Source: Polyporus tsugae (lineage: Eukaryota; Basidiomycota; Agaricomycetes; Polyporales; Polyporaceae). From it: a DNA stretch of 64,000 nucleotides. Below, piece after piece: positions 22,974 through 35,256 of the stretch. The notes under the pieces were generated by a model, which saw only the letters and a program-made list of their open reading frames with translations, was not told the origin of the DNA and searched no databases. How positions within the stretch are numbered: position 1 is the stretch's first letter; each line of letters starts with the position of its first letter. The translations under genes were made by a program, and so were the position numbers. The DNA lies in contig JAHRBS010000009.1 in assembly GCA_024305745.1 (NCBI GenBank), positions 1,984,001 to 2,048,000 on the forward strand. Direction: 5' to 3'.

Positions 22974-24361
22974 ATGGATCCTGAATACGCCGTGGCCATC
23001 GCACCACTCCTCAATGCCCCCAAACCAACGGTCCCACCCACGGTGGACCAAATCAGGGCCCACTTCTTCCTGAACGTCGTCAAGCCCACGCAGAAGTTTC
23101 ACGTAAAGCGTCTACCCCTTGGTACGCCTCAGACTCTGTTGTCAACCGCTCCACTGGTCATGATTCTGATTCTGTTGCAGCTTCGACATACACTGTGAAA
23201 GATAGGAACGTGTCGGTAGATGGGGGCGAAATTCCTGTTCGCTGCATCATACCCGTTTCGGACGACGACCGCCAGACGTTTCCCGTATTCGTGCATATCC
23301 ACGGAGGATGTGAGCGATATCCTCATCCTCAACTTGAATGCTCAACCTAGTTGACTCACATTTATTATGTATATAGGCGGGTGTGTCGGTACGATAGAGT
23401 TAGATGACTACCCTCTTCGACGTATCAGTGTCGATCTCCAGATGACCGTGGTGAATGTGGAATATCGGTGAATTCTCCCCTGTTCCCTCGTTCGATCATC
23501 GCTGACCTTCGTTTAGGTTGGCTCCAGAGTTCCCGTTCCCTACAGGACTAAACGATTGTTATGCAGCTCTGAAGTGGGTATGTACTAGACACGCTCGCGT
23601 GCCGAATCCTGTAATTCTGACGTGACAGTGACTAGACCGTTGAAAATGCCCACTCGTTGAAGGTCGATATTTCCAAAGGGTTCCTCGTTGGCGGTCATTC
23701 TGCAGGCGGAAACCTCAGCGCTGTGCTATCCCAACAGGCACGCGACGATCCTTTCTTCGCTGGGCGACAGATCACCGGACAACTTCTCCGGGAACCGGTT
23801 ACCGTCCATCCAGATGGCTATCCTGATAGGTGAGCGCAACGGCCTCGTCAGGAACGAGGGTGATCTGACGGGATGTCTAGCATGAAGGACGAGCTACGTT
23901 CCATCGAGGAGAATGGAGGAAACCCACCCCTTCCCGCAGTAGTGCTTCGCCGCCTCCTCCGTAAGTTGTTGTCAAGGTTGAACATCTCGCAGATGACTAA
24001 CTTCACCTTCCAGACATGTATGGCGCGCCTCCATCTGATCCGCGAATGTCTCCTCTGCTACATCCCTCCCATGAAGGTCTGCCACCGGCTTACATCCAGG
24101 TCATGGGCCTCGATCCTCTTCGGGACGATGGTATCGTGTACGAGAAGGCGCTGAGGGCAGCTGGAGTCAAGACCAGGATTGACTTGTGCGTATTCCGTTG
24201 CATACGCTGAGGCTTCTCGGATTCTTACCGAAGTCGATAGATACCCTGGGGTCAGTCATGGTTTTCATTACAACTTCCCAGACATCACCCTCGCGGAAAC
24301 AGTCAGGAACGACGTCGTCAAAGGTTTAAAATGGCTTCTTGGTCGGGTCAACAGTGAGTGA
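22974..24361 (+). CDS. HSL-family alpha/beta-hydrolase (esterase) 2
   Basis: About eight exons, start [11 protein letters not shown], stop TGA at 24359-24361. The HGG oxyanion motif is in VFVHIHGG, split by an intron as in esterase 1. It is followed by [16 protein letters not shown] and the nucleophile elbow [14 protein letters not shown], with His in place of the Asp found in esterases 1 and 3. The acid residue is in [15 protein letters not shown] and the histidine in [12 protein letters not shown]. The shared segment [21 protein letters not shown] marks it as a close paralogue of the other two. It lies 0.6 kb upstream of, and on the same strand as, the orphan coiled-coil gene at 24988. Substrate unknown. 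Confidence 0.85.
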
Positions 24362-24923
24362 TCCCTGCAACGAGATCATTAGGAACCACGTATATACGTG
24401 CGAATGTACGTTATCGTTTGGCAACTGTCAGCTGGTTGAACGTTTTACTTCCGATCGACCTCGACTGGGACCCTTTCTGTTTCGGACTGCATGACATGCC
24501 AGTGGGCTGTTCGGTCCTTTGGGAATCCATACGGAATCAGCCCATGCTCAAAGCCCGGCCTTCGGCAGCGAATCCCAGTGGGCAGAATGCAACGAAGATC
24601 ACTGTCAAGAAATCAAATGAGCAAACCAGGAAGGTCTAGCCCCGGTCCGTTCAATGCTAATCGATGTCTGCTAGGATAATACTAGGACTGTCGGAAGAAT
24701 AGTCACGAAACACGCCGCCTTGCATAGCTAGCTTCCTCTTAGGCCCACAATCACCTCTCGCGTGCTCTGCCCAACCACGTGGAATCAGCAAGGTCGTACT
24801 GAGGTCGTCGATCCAGCGATCATGAGCGCGACATTAACCCGCAGATTGTATCTGATGCATCGCATTAAATCCAAAAGCACTGAGAACGACGTAGAACGCA
24901 CCTTGCGTAGTGCGTGGGCGGAA

Positions 24924-24929
24924 TATATA
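24924..24929 (+). promoter_or_regulatory. TATA box of coiled-coil gene at 24988
   Basis: TATATA lies about 60 bases upstream of the ATG. Confidence 0.45.
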
Positions 24930-24987
24930 CCGGCACAATGACGGGCTCCCCCCTCTCCCCTGCTCCTCACCGCACGCTACCTCCGCC

Positions 24988-26477
24988 ATGAACTCGCTGA
25001 AGCATTCCTTCCACGTCTCGAAATTTCCCTCAGTTATCTTTTCCTGGATCGTCCGGAGACTCCGTGGTGACGGCATAGGGAGCGTTCCAAAATCCACAGA
25101 CACCAACGAGCAGTTGACGGTGGGAGAAGGGAAGCTGAGCCAGGAGGTCGAGAGCAGACAGCGCGAGGTAGACGAACTTCGTCACCAGGTCGAACTCGAG
25201 AGGGTGGCTTTGGAGGAACAGCGCGAACAGCTCGGGACGGCGTTGGAGGAAACAAGGCAGCTTCAGGTACGCCTCGTTCAGCTGGAGTCGTCGGGACAGG
25301 AGGCGGAGCAGCTCCGGGAGCGAGTAGAGCGGGAGAGGCTGGGCCGACTTCGGAGCGAGGCGCAGAGTGAAGAAACATCGATGGAGGTTCAGCGGCTGCA
25401 AGGACGACTGGCGCAGTTCGAAGGCGAGGCGAAGAACAGCACAGCGAAGAACGTTGAGTTGGAGCGGGCGCACGCACATGTCGAGAAGGAGCGACGATCC
25501 ACCGCAGCGCTCCTCCAGGCTCGGACGGCCGAACTGCGGGAGGCACGGGGCTTCTTGACCAAGGAGGACGCCGTCGACGACAGCGAGGTCCTTCACCTCG
25601 TCGAGACCTTGAACGCCCGAATAGCCCGAACGGCGGACAAGATTGCGCATGGACCGCATTTCCACTTTGGGTCTTCGGAAGACGCGCTCAAGGTCCAAAA
25701 GGCAACGAAGAGGCTGGAGCGGTACGCCTGGATTCCCCCTTCCCTCATCTCGACACTGCGCTCGACTGGTCGCACTAATGACCCCAGCATGATCCGGACA
25801 AGTCTCCAGGCGGGGATGACGATGTACACGCGGTGGCTCGCGACGAGCTGGGATCTAGGGGTGTTGGATTCGCGAGGTCTCTTGGAAGGAATCTATCTGA
25901 GTATCCGGGAGCGAGGTATGGATTCAGTGACTCGTATCGATGTGGAGTGGATGCACTGACCGACCCGGGATTAGAGCCACAGTCCATTGCTGGAAAGTGG
26001 AGAGCCCTCTGTCGCACTCACGTCAAAAGTCTCCTCGACACCGGGGAGGCTCAAACGCGGCGACTGTTCGAGACCCTGTCCATCGTCGTCGCAGACATTC
26101 TCGTCGTCTGTGGTGCTGCAGGAACGTGGGATAGCATCTCGGGGATGGTCGTGCACGAATTCGAGACGGAGCTCCACGAGGTAGTGGACCTCGCACTCAG
26201 GTTCCAGTGGACTGCGGGCGAGTGTGTGCTCTTGCGGGATTTCATTGTATTCGTGGCCGATTCCGATGCGACCTACGATCGGACGCGCATGGAGAAAGAG
26301 GATGCTGTCTTGCTGGATGCGCCTTCCGCTCAAGCGTCTTTCGGACGGGTTCTCTGTACCACTCACCTAGGACTCATGCTAGAGACCAAAGTCGGCGGAA
26401 GCAACGATGGGGGAACGACGATCCTTCTCAAGGCCAAGGTTATTTTGAAGACCGACATCCCGAACGGCGATATATGA
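24988..26477 (+). CDS. Orphan coiled-coil protein
   Basis: Exons 24988-25915 and 25975-26477 encode about 476 residues. The ATG at 24988 (MNSLKHSFHVSKFPSVIFSW) is the first ATG after a TATA box; an upstream in-frame GTG is not a credible start. A very long charged coiled coil (residues about 50-200, for example LEEQREQLGTALEETRQLQ) is followed by the family signature AELREARGFLTKEDAVDD. The C-terminal domain has EPQSIAGKWRAL at the exon junction, then LCTTHLGLML and ILLKAKVILK. The intron position equals that of the paired copies. No Hsp70-like gene is adjacent, so this member is unpaired here. Function is unknown. Confidence 0.8.
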
Positions 26478-27153
26478 GGTGCGCTCTGCAGCATTAATCT
26501 TCCGTTTTTGCATCGACATGGCTATTGACCGAGCCATTACCCTACCATAGTTGTGGTCCACCGTACTATGTTAGGTGTTCTAGTCTGGATGTGGTTCAAA
26601 ATATGCTTACCATTGTCGTTCCGCTGTTTGATAATGTTACTATGTAAAAGGACTCCCCCGGATAACCCCACCTCATGATCAGGCCGGCGTTGTGAGGCAG
26701 GATTCGCACGATGATTGGGCTAGAGAGCGGCTCCGGTGCCTTGGTACCAAATTCTGACTGTAGCCTCCAGCGGCGTAAATCCATTACGACCATCTACTTA
26801 TCCAGTGCCACTCCCACTCAGGCTGCGTTTTACTCCGAAACTTGCTCATTCGTCCTTCTGTTTGTGACGTTCGTTGCTGTGGGTGTACGAGGAAGGCCAA
26901 CGTTGCCACCTCCTCGCTGTCATTCGTTGCTCAGGGGCCTGCAATTGCCCAGCCGTGCTGAGGCGACAAGGAGACGTTTTATCGCCTTGTCAAGCCCGTA
27001 AAGGCATTCATTTAGCCTCCTTGTTGACGTTCGCATCAACGAAGACCAAGTCTGGTGCCCGTTCATCGAACCTACGCCCGTTGCTGCGGCAAGTTGCGGT
27101 CCTATCCTGAGCCATCCGTGAGCTTGAAACCAACCGTCAACGACTTCAAACCT
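26478..27153. other. Intergenic, no gene recognised
   Basis: This is the 3' flank of the coiled-coil gene and the upstream region of the PARP/E2 gene. The frame of the next gene stays open upstream of 27154 (VNDFKPM...), so an earlier start cannot be excluded. Confidence 0.4.
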
Positions 27154-30100
27154 ATGGAGACGAGCGCATCTAGTATCCCCACCAGAGGTCGCAAACGCTT
27201 CCTATTCGACCTCCGGAATGCTTCACGGACGGTCGAGCAGGGAGTTGCAGTTCAAGGGCTTCGCATCTTCAGTACGCCATTCCGTTTTGTTTATGTTAAT
27301 CTCTGCCTGAGATGTCTCCCTGGCAGGTGTCGCCTCTGGCGATGAGGACGGCTCCTTTGATTGCACTATTGCTCATGCGGATGGAGAGTTGATCGCTTCC
27401 TTGACTGTCCTCGTGTCTGGTATGTCGCACAATGTGGTATGCACATCAACTTGCTTCAGCATCTCATCCCCCTTCGATAGACGCCTCCGAATATCCTTCA
27501 GACCATTCATTCTTTTGTTCCTCGCAAGACGAACTTCCGGCACACATCCTGCGCGTTACCGAGTCCATTCACGAGGATGGTTCTCTCACCATCCAAGATC
27601 TCTTGATGAAGCTACTCGAGAAGCTAGCTAAAAGGACGGCTGCAGCACGTCGTTCAGGGATCAGTCAGCCGGACAGTGAGGACGAAGACCAAGAAGACGA
27701 TGAGGAAGATGAAGTTGTAGATTACGAGTTAGATGACGACATAGGCATGTTAGGAGCTGACGCTGGTCGTCGCAAGGTTGATCAGACCGTCCTCCAGCGG
27801 TACGTTCGGTTCCTCACTAGTTTCACTTACGAGGTCTACTGACAATGGTGGTAGGGAGTTTAATGAGGTTGTTGCCTACGGTTATCACCCCGGATTCATT
27901 CCCTTCGGCATCGATGACTTCGCGTTGTCCGTTTCCCTCCCCGCGAGGTTTCTGGCAGACACCATCCCTCCTCGCGCCCTCATGGCGTGGGATAAGCAGC
28001 TGCTTTCGCGTCCCCAGCACCTCACGCTCCTGATTTCTGGACTACGGGGCGTGTACCCCGTCGTCCAGTCAGACGCGACGTACACCCACTCCGCACATTT
28101 CCATGGCTCTGCGCCGCAGTTTCGTGTTGGGTTGACACCCAAATACAAGCCAACGACGAGCGAAGCGGCGGAGACGATCCGTAGATATGGCTTGAAAGAG
28201 GAGTACGACACGCGTCCTGCAGATGTTGTCGAGGAACCATCGTTTGACGACTTCGAGGATGAGGACAATATGGAACTGGACGGGAGTGATCAAGAGCAAG
28301 AAGCTACCGAGCCGCAAGAGGAGGAAACATTAAGCGGTTTCCAGCCGTTTAGTCTGAGCTCGTCGCTTGAGGGTTTACTCAACGGCCACTTCCTCCGGAT
28401 CCTCCAGCTGCGTATACAATATAGTCTTGGGTGGGCGGCTGCGGAGACGCTCTGGTGGGAAGTAGAGACCTCCCAGCAACCACCCGGAGACATCATACGA
28501 CTACGGGGACAGGTACGCGGTTCGTATGTTGCGTGCCTCTCCAATCGCTCATCAAGCAATAGGAGATTCGGAGTGCAGATGTAGCGGACGATCTGCTAGC
28601 GCAAAGCTACGTGCTCCCGCCGGACCCGCTGCTCGAGCGCAACCGGGAGGATCCCACCAATCTTCCTTTACTAGCGTTCTCTTACCTCTTACGACGCATC
28701 ACGGTGAGTCGCCCACCACCGAAGGCGTGTGCGGCACTGACTGTTGCGCATTTTGTTGTCGCGTAGCTCTGTCCTCGCTATTGTCTAGTCTGCCACCAAC
28801 AGCTCAAAGAAGACCTAGATGCTCTGAAGCCGTACGTGTGCAGCTCCAAGCTGTGCACATACCAGTACTACAACCTCAATCGCGGGCCTTCCCTCGAGGT
28901 ACGCGTCTTCGCTGATGGAGGGATTTCAGCACGCGTTGACCTTCCTTGTGCTAGTACGAAATCTGTGCTAATCCCACCATCGTCGATCTCCTGGTTTCAT
29001 TAGCGTACGTAGCCGCTGCTGAGGGCGGCCCCGACTCGCCTCTTCCAATCGGCATGGGTCTCCGTGTCAAGGGCAAAACAACCTTCAGCGCCCCTCTGGG
29101 CCCAGACGGTTTGTGCGAATTTGACCAGCTCCAAGCGACCGAGGTAGGACCCTTAGTTCTTTATGTTAGCGTTTCCCATAGTGTGTTATAGATGCGTAGC
29201 GCAATTGTGCAACTGATCGACTCACTCCCACCAGTAAGTCCCGTTCGGTTGGATGCTCGTGCGGTGGCTGACACAGAAATGTCATAGATCGCCGACATGA
29301 AGAAGCATCTGGGGCAGCCACGAGTGGCTGGTCGAGCGAAAACACGTCTGCAAGACGTCGACAAGACGATTCCGCACGCGGCATGGTCTGTCCTACGTTG
29401 GATTGTCGCCTCCTGCACGGCGCACCTGGAGGAGCTCACGTCTGACGAAGAGCGGGTCAAGAACATCGGTTCGTACTGTCCGCGATATCGTTTGCAGCGT
29501 TTCCACATGATCGCTCTTCGCAGGGCCCGAGTGGCGTCAGTTCCGGTTCAGCGTTGGCGCGCCGGATGCGGAGGCCAAGTTCCGTGTGGCGGTTCAGAGA
29601 GCGCAGGAGGAAAACCTCAAAGCACAGCAATATCCGTCGCTCTATGTAAGGGGCTAGCTGTTTCACATTACTTAGGCAAGCACTCACCGCGTGCTCCAGG
29701 CTTTCCACGGTTCTCCCGTCAAACATTGGCACTCAGTGAGTCTCATCCGGTGGGTTACAGAATACGCTTTTTATGACACCCGACAGATCATACGGCACGG
29801 TCTCTGGTTCAAGAACATAGTTCATGGACGAGCGTTTGGGAATGGTATGAAGATTGTCTACTCTAGAAGCGAGCATGCTGCTGATTTGCCATTGAGGTGT
29901 TTACTTTGCGAGGGACGGCGCCGTCTCGACTGGAGCCTACGCGGCCGGCGCGCAGACGTGCTGGAAGAACAGCGCCGCACGCATCAACAACTGCGTCGCC
30001 CTCGCAGAGATCGTTAACTTGCCAACCAAGTTTGTCTCCACCAATCCGTACTTCGTTGTTGCACAGACGGAGTGGATCATCTGGTGGGCGTCACCCCATA

Positions 30101-31545
30101 TTGTCTGGTCTATTCCTAATAGACACTGCTCAGTCGATACTTCATGGTGAAGGGTAGTGGATCCAGTCAATGGACACCAGGACCTGCTTACCAGAACAAC
30201 TACCTCGGCGGTTGGAATGGCAATGATCCCGTTCAAGCAGACGAGGTCGATGAATCGATTCCATACGTCCCCTTGGACCCCGAATTTCCGCTCACTCTTT
30301 CGAGGAAAGCTATCCGGATCCCTGAACCTGCGCATGCCCTGGAGAAGATCCTGACGGCGCGCCGCGAGGAGTACATCCCCGTGGACTACGATGTGGAAGA
30401 CATGAGGATATTCGAAGCGGCACCAGTGATACCTATCGCGCCGCATGTAGAGGACGAGATGGAAGTCGTGGACGACTGGAAGCACGACCGGGCGTGGGTC
30501 GAGCAGTGTGTGGCGCACCTCATCCCCCCTCCGACGGAATCGTCCATGCAGGCGACGACCGCACTCCAGAGGGAGCTGAAGGGCGTCCTGAAGGACCAGA
30601 GGACGGCAAAGAGCCTACGCGAGCTCGGGTGGTACATGCCCGAGGACCTCATCGGCGACAACCTGTACCAGTGGATCATCGAGCTGCACTCCTTTGATCC
30701 GACACTGCCGGTAGCGCAGGACATGGCGAGATGGTGAGTCTCCGTGGGCTTTGGTCCCAAAACATTCGCTTACCATGGGGGTGTTGGTGCGGCGGTTTAG
30801 TGGCGTCAACTCCCTGGTGTTCGAGATCCGCTTCCCTGCCGGATTCCCTCACGCACCGCCGTTCTTCCGTATTCTGAAGCCTAGATTCTTGGGCTTTAGC
30901 CAGGTTAGTGACTGTGACGTCTTCCATGCGTACACCCTTTCTAAAGATTCCCATCCATGGTGCTAGGGTGGCGGCGGGCATGTCACGCTGGGTTTGTGCT
31001 CAATACACTTAGTAGTGTCATTCTATTCTCGCTAAGTACATTCATTCTCTTCCTCCAGGAGGCTCAATGTGCATGGATCTCTTAACCGCCGATGGTGAGT
31101 GGCTTTTCAGCTTCAGCGAACTAGTGCTTTGTAACCTAATTGTTACGGTATCATAGGCTGGCTCCCGAGCTACAGGTATGTCTGAAGACCACCACCGGTG
31201 ATTATCGTCTAGGCTGACATGCACCGCTCAGCATCTCCGCGATTCTCATCCAGATCAAACTTGCGATCTCGAACTTGGATCCAAAGCCGGCGCGACTTGC
31301 CTCCAACTGGGATGCGTGAGTACCCATCTATGATGTTGGCTGCTTCGGTGGCTGCTTCGGTGGCTGATAATCTGTCGGATGAATGTTCCCATCCAAGGCC
31401 TTACGGAATGCAGGAGGCGTTGGACGGCTATAAAAGAGCGGCCGCCACCCATGGCTGGAAGGTAAGCATCGCCAGTCCCCCGTGGAAATCTCGAGCTGAA
31501 GAACGGTCGCAGGTTCCTCGAGGGATGGATCGCATTGCATACTAG
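27154..31545 (+). CDS. PARP catalytic domain fused to UBE2Q-type E2 ubiquitin-conjugating domain
   Basis: A large multi-exon gene of roughly 1,000 residues and more than 15 exons. Order: an N-terminal region with ESIHEDGSLTIQDLLMKLLEKL; an acidic tract around 27675-27745; a conserved middle region; a Cys cluster CPRYCLVCHQQ...KPYVCSSKLCTYQYY (28771-28890), probably metal-binding. The PARP domain has FHGSPVKHWHSIIRHGLWF and AFGNGVYFARDGAVSTGAY, giving the NAD-binding His and Tyr. A linker follows, then the E2 domain with VFEIRFPAGFPHAPPFFRIL and the catalytic-cysteine motif GGSMCMDLLTADGW, and YSISAILIQIKLAI after it. It ends VPRGMDRIAY. PARP domains transfer ADP-ribose and E2 domains carry ubiquitin on Cys. 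This fused architecture is known from fungi, but its physiological role is unclear. Both active sites look preserved. Confidence 0.87.
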
Positions 31546-32151
31546 GTTCAGGCCCATGCTAGTGTTTTCATCCGCCCGCCCAATCAGCCTGTTTGAGAGC
31601 GACGTTGCTGTCTACGATGTGGATACAGTATCATGTTCTGAGCACCGGAGTCTCATGGTTTGTAGCGTTACTGACTGTTCATGTACGTTAGATGGTGTCG
31701 TTTGTAGACATGAAATGAGTTGTAGTCAAGGCATATTTCGTGTTGTTGCTTTTTGCTCCATGTTCGAGATGAGATTTGGGTAGCATTAATGTTGTATTGG
31801 TCGCCGTCTGAGTAGGGAGAGATCCTGGGTCGCTTAGCATTCATTGCAGCCGATCGCTAAATAAAATTTGCCGGTGAGTGAAGACATCAATCATATTCCA
31901 GACTAATGGAGTAAGCCCCATAAGTCCGAGCTTTTTAGACCGTATTAATAGGTGTTAATGTGCGGAGTGTAATTTGTATTCGGGCGTCTGGTAGGGGGGA
32001 AGAGGGCGTTCTCGGAGCCTTCCACCTTCGTTCGCCGCCACCATCATCGTTGTTCCTGTCGTCTTCCTCGTCGCCGCTCTCGCCGTCGAGGCTGCCCCCT
32101 CCTTCCCTCTCCACTCCCTTCCTTTCCCCTCACATTCATTTAACGTCAACT
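31546..32151. other. Intergenic and 5' leader of the membrane-protein gene
   Basis: 31546-31950 shows nothing recognisable. 32040-32150 contains a signal-peptide-like frame (see the next gene and the findings). Confidence 0.4.
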
Positions 32152-33988
32152 ATGAAGAACGGGCTCAAAACCATTCGCTTGGGTCACGCTGTCGGTGCGC
32201 ATCAACACAGCAAACGTGATGGTGAGTACAATCCCCTTCCAAGCATCTAAATATCAGCCTAGGGTGGAGGAGCTGGAGCGTCGTTGGTGGGTCTGGCGTG
32301 CTGCTCGGCCCATGAAGGCCGCCGTTTGGTGCTCGGAGGGAGGTTGATCTATGCGGAGGTTGATCTATGTTGCTATTGAGAGTTGGCTCTCCAGCGAGTC
32401 GTCAGATAACACCCACCCTGCCTTGAAAGGAACCCTAGCTCCGTTCTTGACTGACATTTACCCGACTAGACTGTTCAACCGGTGGTCTCTACAAGACGCC
32501 GACGAAGGGTCAGACCGTCGATACCACCCAGCCAGTCGCCATCACCTGGGACACCTCCTGCTTGAACACGACCGCCATCGACATCTACCTGTACGCCCCA
32601 AGCGCTGCCCGCCCCGTTGTCCACGAGTGGGAAAATGTCGACTACAAGACTGGCAGCTACAGTGCAACCCTCAAGCCTGGCTGGTGGAACTCCACTTCCT
32701 CCATCAACCTCGAATTCACCATTGTTCCGGCCGGGCAACCGCTCTTTGCCGTCACCATCCCTGCCGGTCCAATCTTCACCGCGACGTACTCCGGTACGTC
32801 GACTGACAGCACCGCCGTCGCTGGCGCTGTCGAACAGGTCAACAACACGCCCACCGAAAAGCACGGTCGGTCCAAGGGTGCTGTCGCAGCGGCCGTTATC
32901 ATCCCCCTTCTCCTCGTCATCGGTGTCATCTCCGCGGCCTACATCAGGATTAACCGTCAGAAGGGCAAGGAGAAGCGCAAGCAGTTCAGCGAGATGGTCG
33001 ACAAGCGCATGTCGACCATTTCCGCCGACTGGAAGTCGCTCTCCGGCGCGGGTGCCAATGCGGCTATCCGCCACAGCATGGCTATCCCTGGAAATCGTAC
33101 CTCGTCGTTCTCTTTTGGTGCTATCCGTCCCTCGTCCACTGTTGCTGTCGAGGGTGGGCAGGCTGGGATTGGTGCTCAGGGCAGGATGGCTGAGGACGCT
33201 ACCGCTTCGGATGCCCCCCACATGTCGCAGCTTCGTCCTGGTGTCCGCGCGTCCGCGTTCGAGAACCGGGTCTCGCGCATCTCGTTCGCTGCCGATCCCC
33301 GCCCGTTATCCGAGGCACGCCGCGCACGCCAGTCTCGTGCCTACCACAACGGCCGCGTCCCCGTCCCACCCTTGCCTGATCGCCAATACTCATTCGAGGG
33401 CTCGAGCAACGGGTCCCCGATATTGTCTCCGGTTCAGACCGACGGCCCCCTTACTCTTACCTCGGAGGATATCCGTGCTCACATGTCTGGTCGGGACGCC
33501 GAGGCTCGTCCTAGCATCGATGAAGTGATGCCCGCCTTGACTAGTATGTACTCTTGCTCGCAACAGTACGTACGGATTTCTAACATTTGTTTCCAGTGAT
33601 GCACGTTGGAGGGGAAGAAGGCGGGAAGGACGAACTTCTTTTCGAGAGTCCGCCAACACCCCTGAGCGCGACCTACCAGGTGCCGAAGTCGCCCATAATG
33701 GGCGTGATGCCAATGCAGCCTATGCACGCGAACGTGATGTCTCCCGATGCGATGCTCCGTGCTTATGCTGAGCGTCGCACCATGGGTTCCGCTGTCCCCG
33801 GTACCCCCACTGTTCCTGCACCCGCCGCGAACTACAACAACATGGGCATGCGCGTGCTGTACTCTCCTGATACTACCGCTCCTCCATCCGTATACCCTGC
33901 CGGGGCAGCGAGCCAGAGGAAGAGTCTTGTCCCCACCGAGTATAGCAAGTACGACGAGGAGGATGCGTACCTCGGCACTGCCGAGTAA
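32152..33988 (+). CDS. Single-pass plasma-membrane protein with Cys-containing ectodomain
   Basis: Three exons: 32152-32221, 32470-33543 and 33597-33988. Exon 1 ends HQHSKRD and joins in phase to DCSTGGLYKTPTKGQTVD, placing a Kex2-like KR site just before the ectodomain. The ectodomain (PVAITWDTSCLNTTAIDIYLY...) has two Cys and several N-glycosylation sites and resembles a beta-sandwich. A linker then leads to one transmembrane helix (GAVAAAVIIPLLLVIGVISAAYI) and basic residues. The long Ser/Pro-rich cytosolic tail contains RKQFSEMVDKRMSTISADW. This layout is widespread in basidiomycetes and recalls wall-integrity or polarity proteins; the exact role is unknown. The true N-terminus is unresolved: a hydrophobic signal-like stretch lies just upstream but in another frame and without ATG. 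Confidence 0.75.
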
Positions 33989-35256
33989 GCGTCCGACACC
34001 GACTCCATCATGCTCCCGTCTCGGTTACCTCTCGGTTGTATGATTTGTGTACTGGTATTTGACGTGCATCCCGTTCCTCTCCCGCACATCAGTAGCTCAG
34101 GGAAGCACCATAACTCCCTCTACGTCCTTTGTGCATTACTGTCCTTTCTGCCATTCGATCGTATCCTACCATGTCCGTTCTCCTGATCCTTGTGCCCCAC
34201 CTAGTGTGCTACTGATTATTCCTATGATTGTCTGGTCTCCTGTGCTGCCTTCACCCACCCATCCACACGTCTGCTCTTCCCAGACTACCTGTCTCTTCCC
34301 CCCACGTGCTCTATTACCTGTCTTACTGCCACCTTTCTTGTCCTCCTTCCACTTCTCCGCGCGTGGGGCCCGCACACGACAGCGTCGTCGCGCTTGCATA
34401 TATACCCCCCTATCTATACCGTGCGCGTTCGCCGCTGCCGTCTACTGCGATGCGGTGCTGGCCTCGGGGTCCCATCGATACCACTCTCCTCCACCCGTCC
34501 CATACACGTCGCTAATCTTTTGCATACGTAATGGTGTACTGGGATCCATGGTGATATTCGAACTTAGATACCCTGTGGGCGCCCTAGGTACTATAGGATG
34601 GTTGTGATTTTTATGTGTATTTACCATTGATTCAGACTCGTTTCAACCGTTTCAACCGTTTGTGAGGCCGGGGGAGCTCGCGAGTCTCGGTGCCCGTGCA
34701 AGTGGTAAGTTATGTAACTTCCTTCGAAAACAGCTGAATGACATCCTTGCTTTGCTGGCTAGCCATCAAGTAAGTTCGCCTCATCGCAGCAACGGCCCCA
34801 CAGCTGCGAAGAAGCCCAAATCGACTCATTGTCGAGACACGGTCACCAGTGCTCACCACCGACCCCGATCGGAGAAGCGAGCCTCGAGGTGCAACTGGAC
34901 GCGGGGACTGCTCTCGGAGCGCGCTGCGCGCCATGCTACTACACACGCAGGCCCCTTAGCCGCCACACGCTCAACATTGAAATGGGACAACCTGGATTGT
35001 TTCATGCCCCAAGCGGGAGCGACTGCCTATGTGACTCTTTGATCATATGAGTCAGACTCGTCAGCGTCTTCCGTCGCCTCACCGCTTCCTTCTCTATACA
35101 CTTAAGTTCGTCTTCCCTTCCAGACCGCCAAGTCGTCGTATTTAAGCGTTCGATGCTCATGACGACATGGGCGTACCACCCCGAATTTCCCCCATCGATT
35201 GACGAATTCGACACACCCACCACACCCTCTGCCACCAAGTTGCTTGCAAAGACGAT
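33989..35256. other. Intergenic, no gene recognised
   Basis: Pyrimidine-rich 3' flank of the membrane-protein gene (34.0-34.5 kb) and upstream region of esterase 3. No supported gene. Confidence 0.4.

Noticed and set aside
24910..24987. Upstream GTG start for the coiled-coil gene at 24988
   Set aside because: GTG starts are not expected in fungi, and the TATA box lies between this GTG and the ATG.
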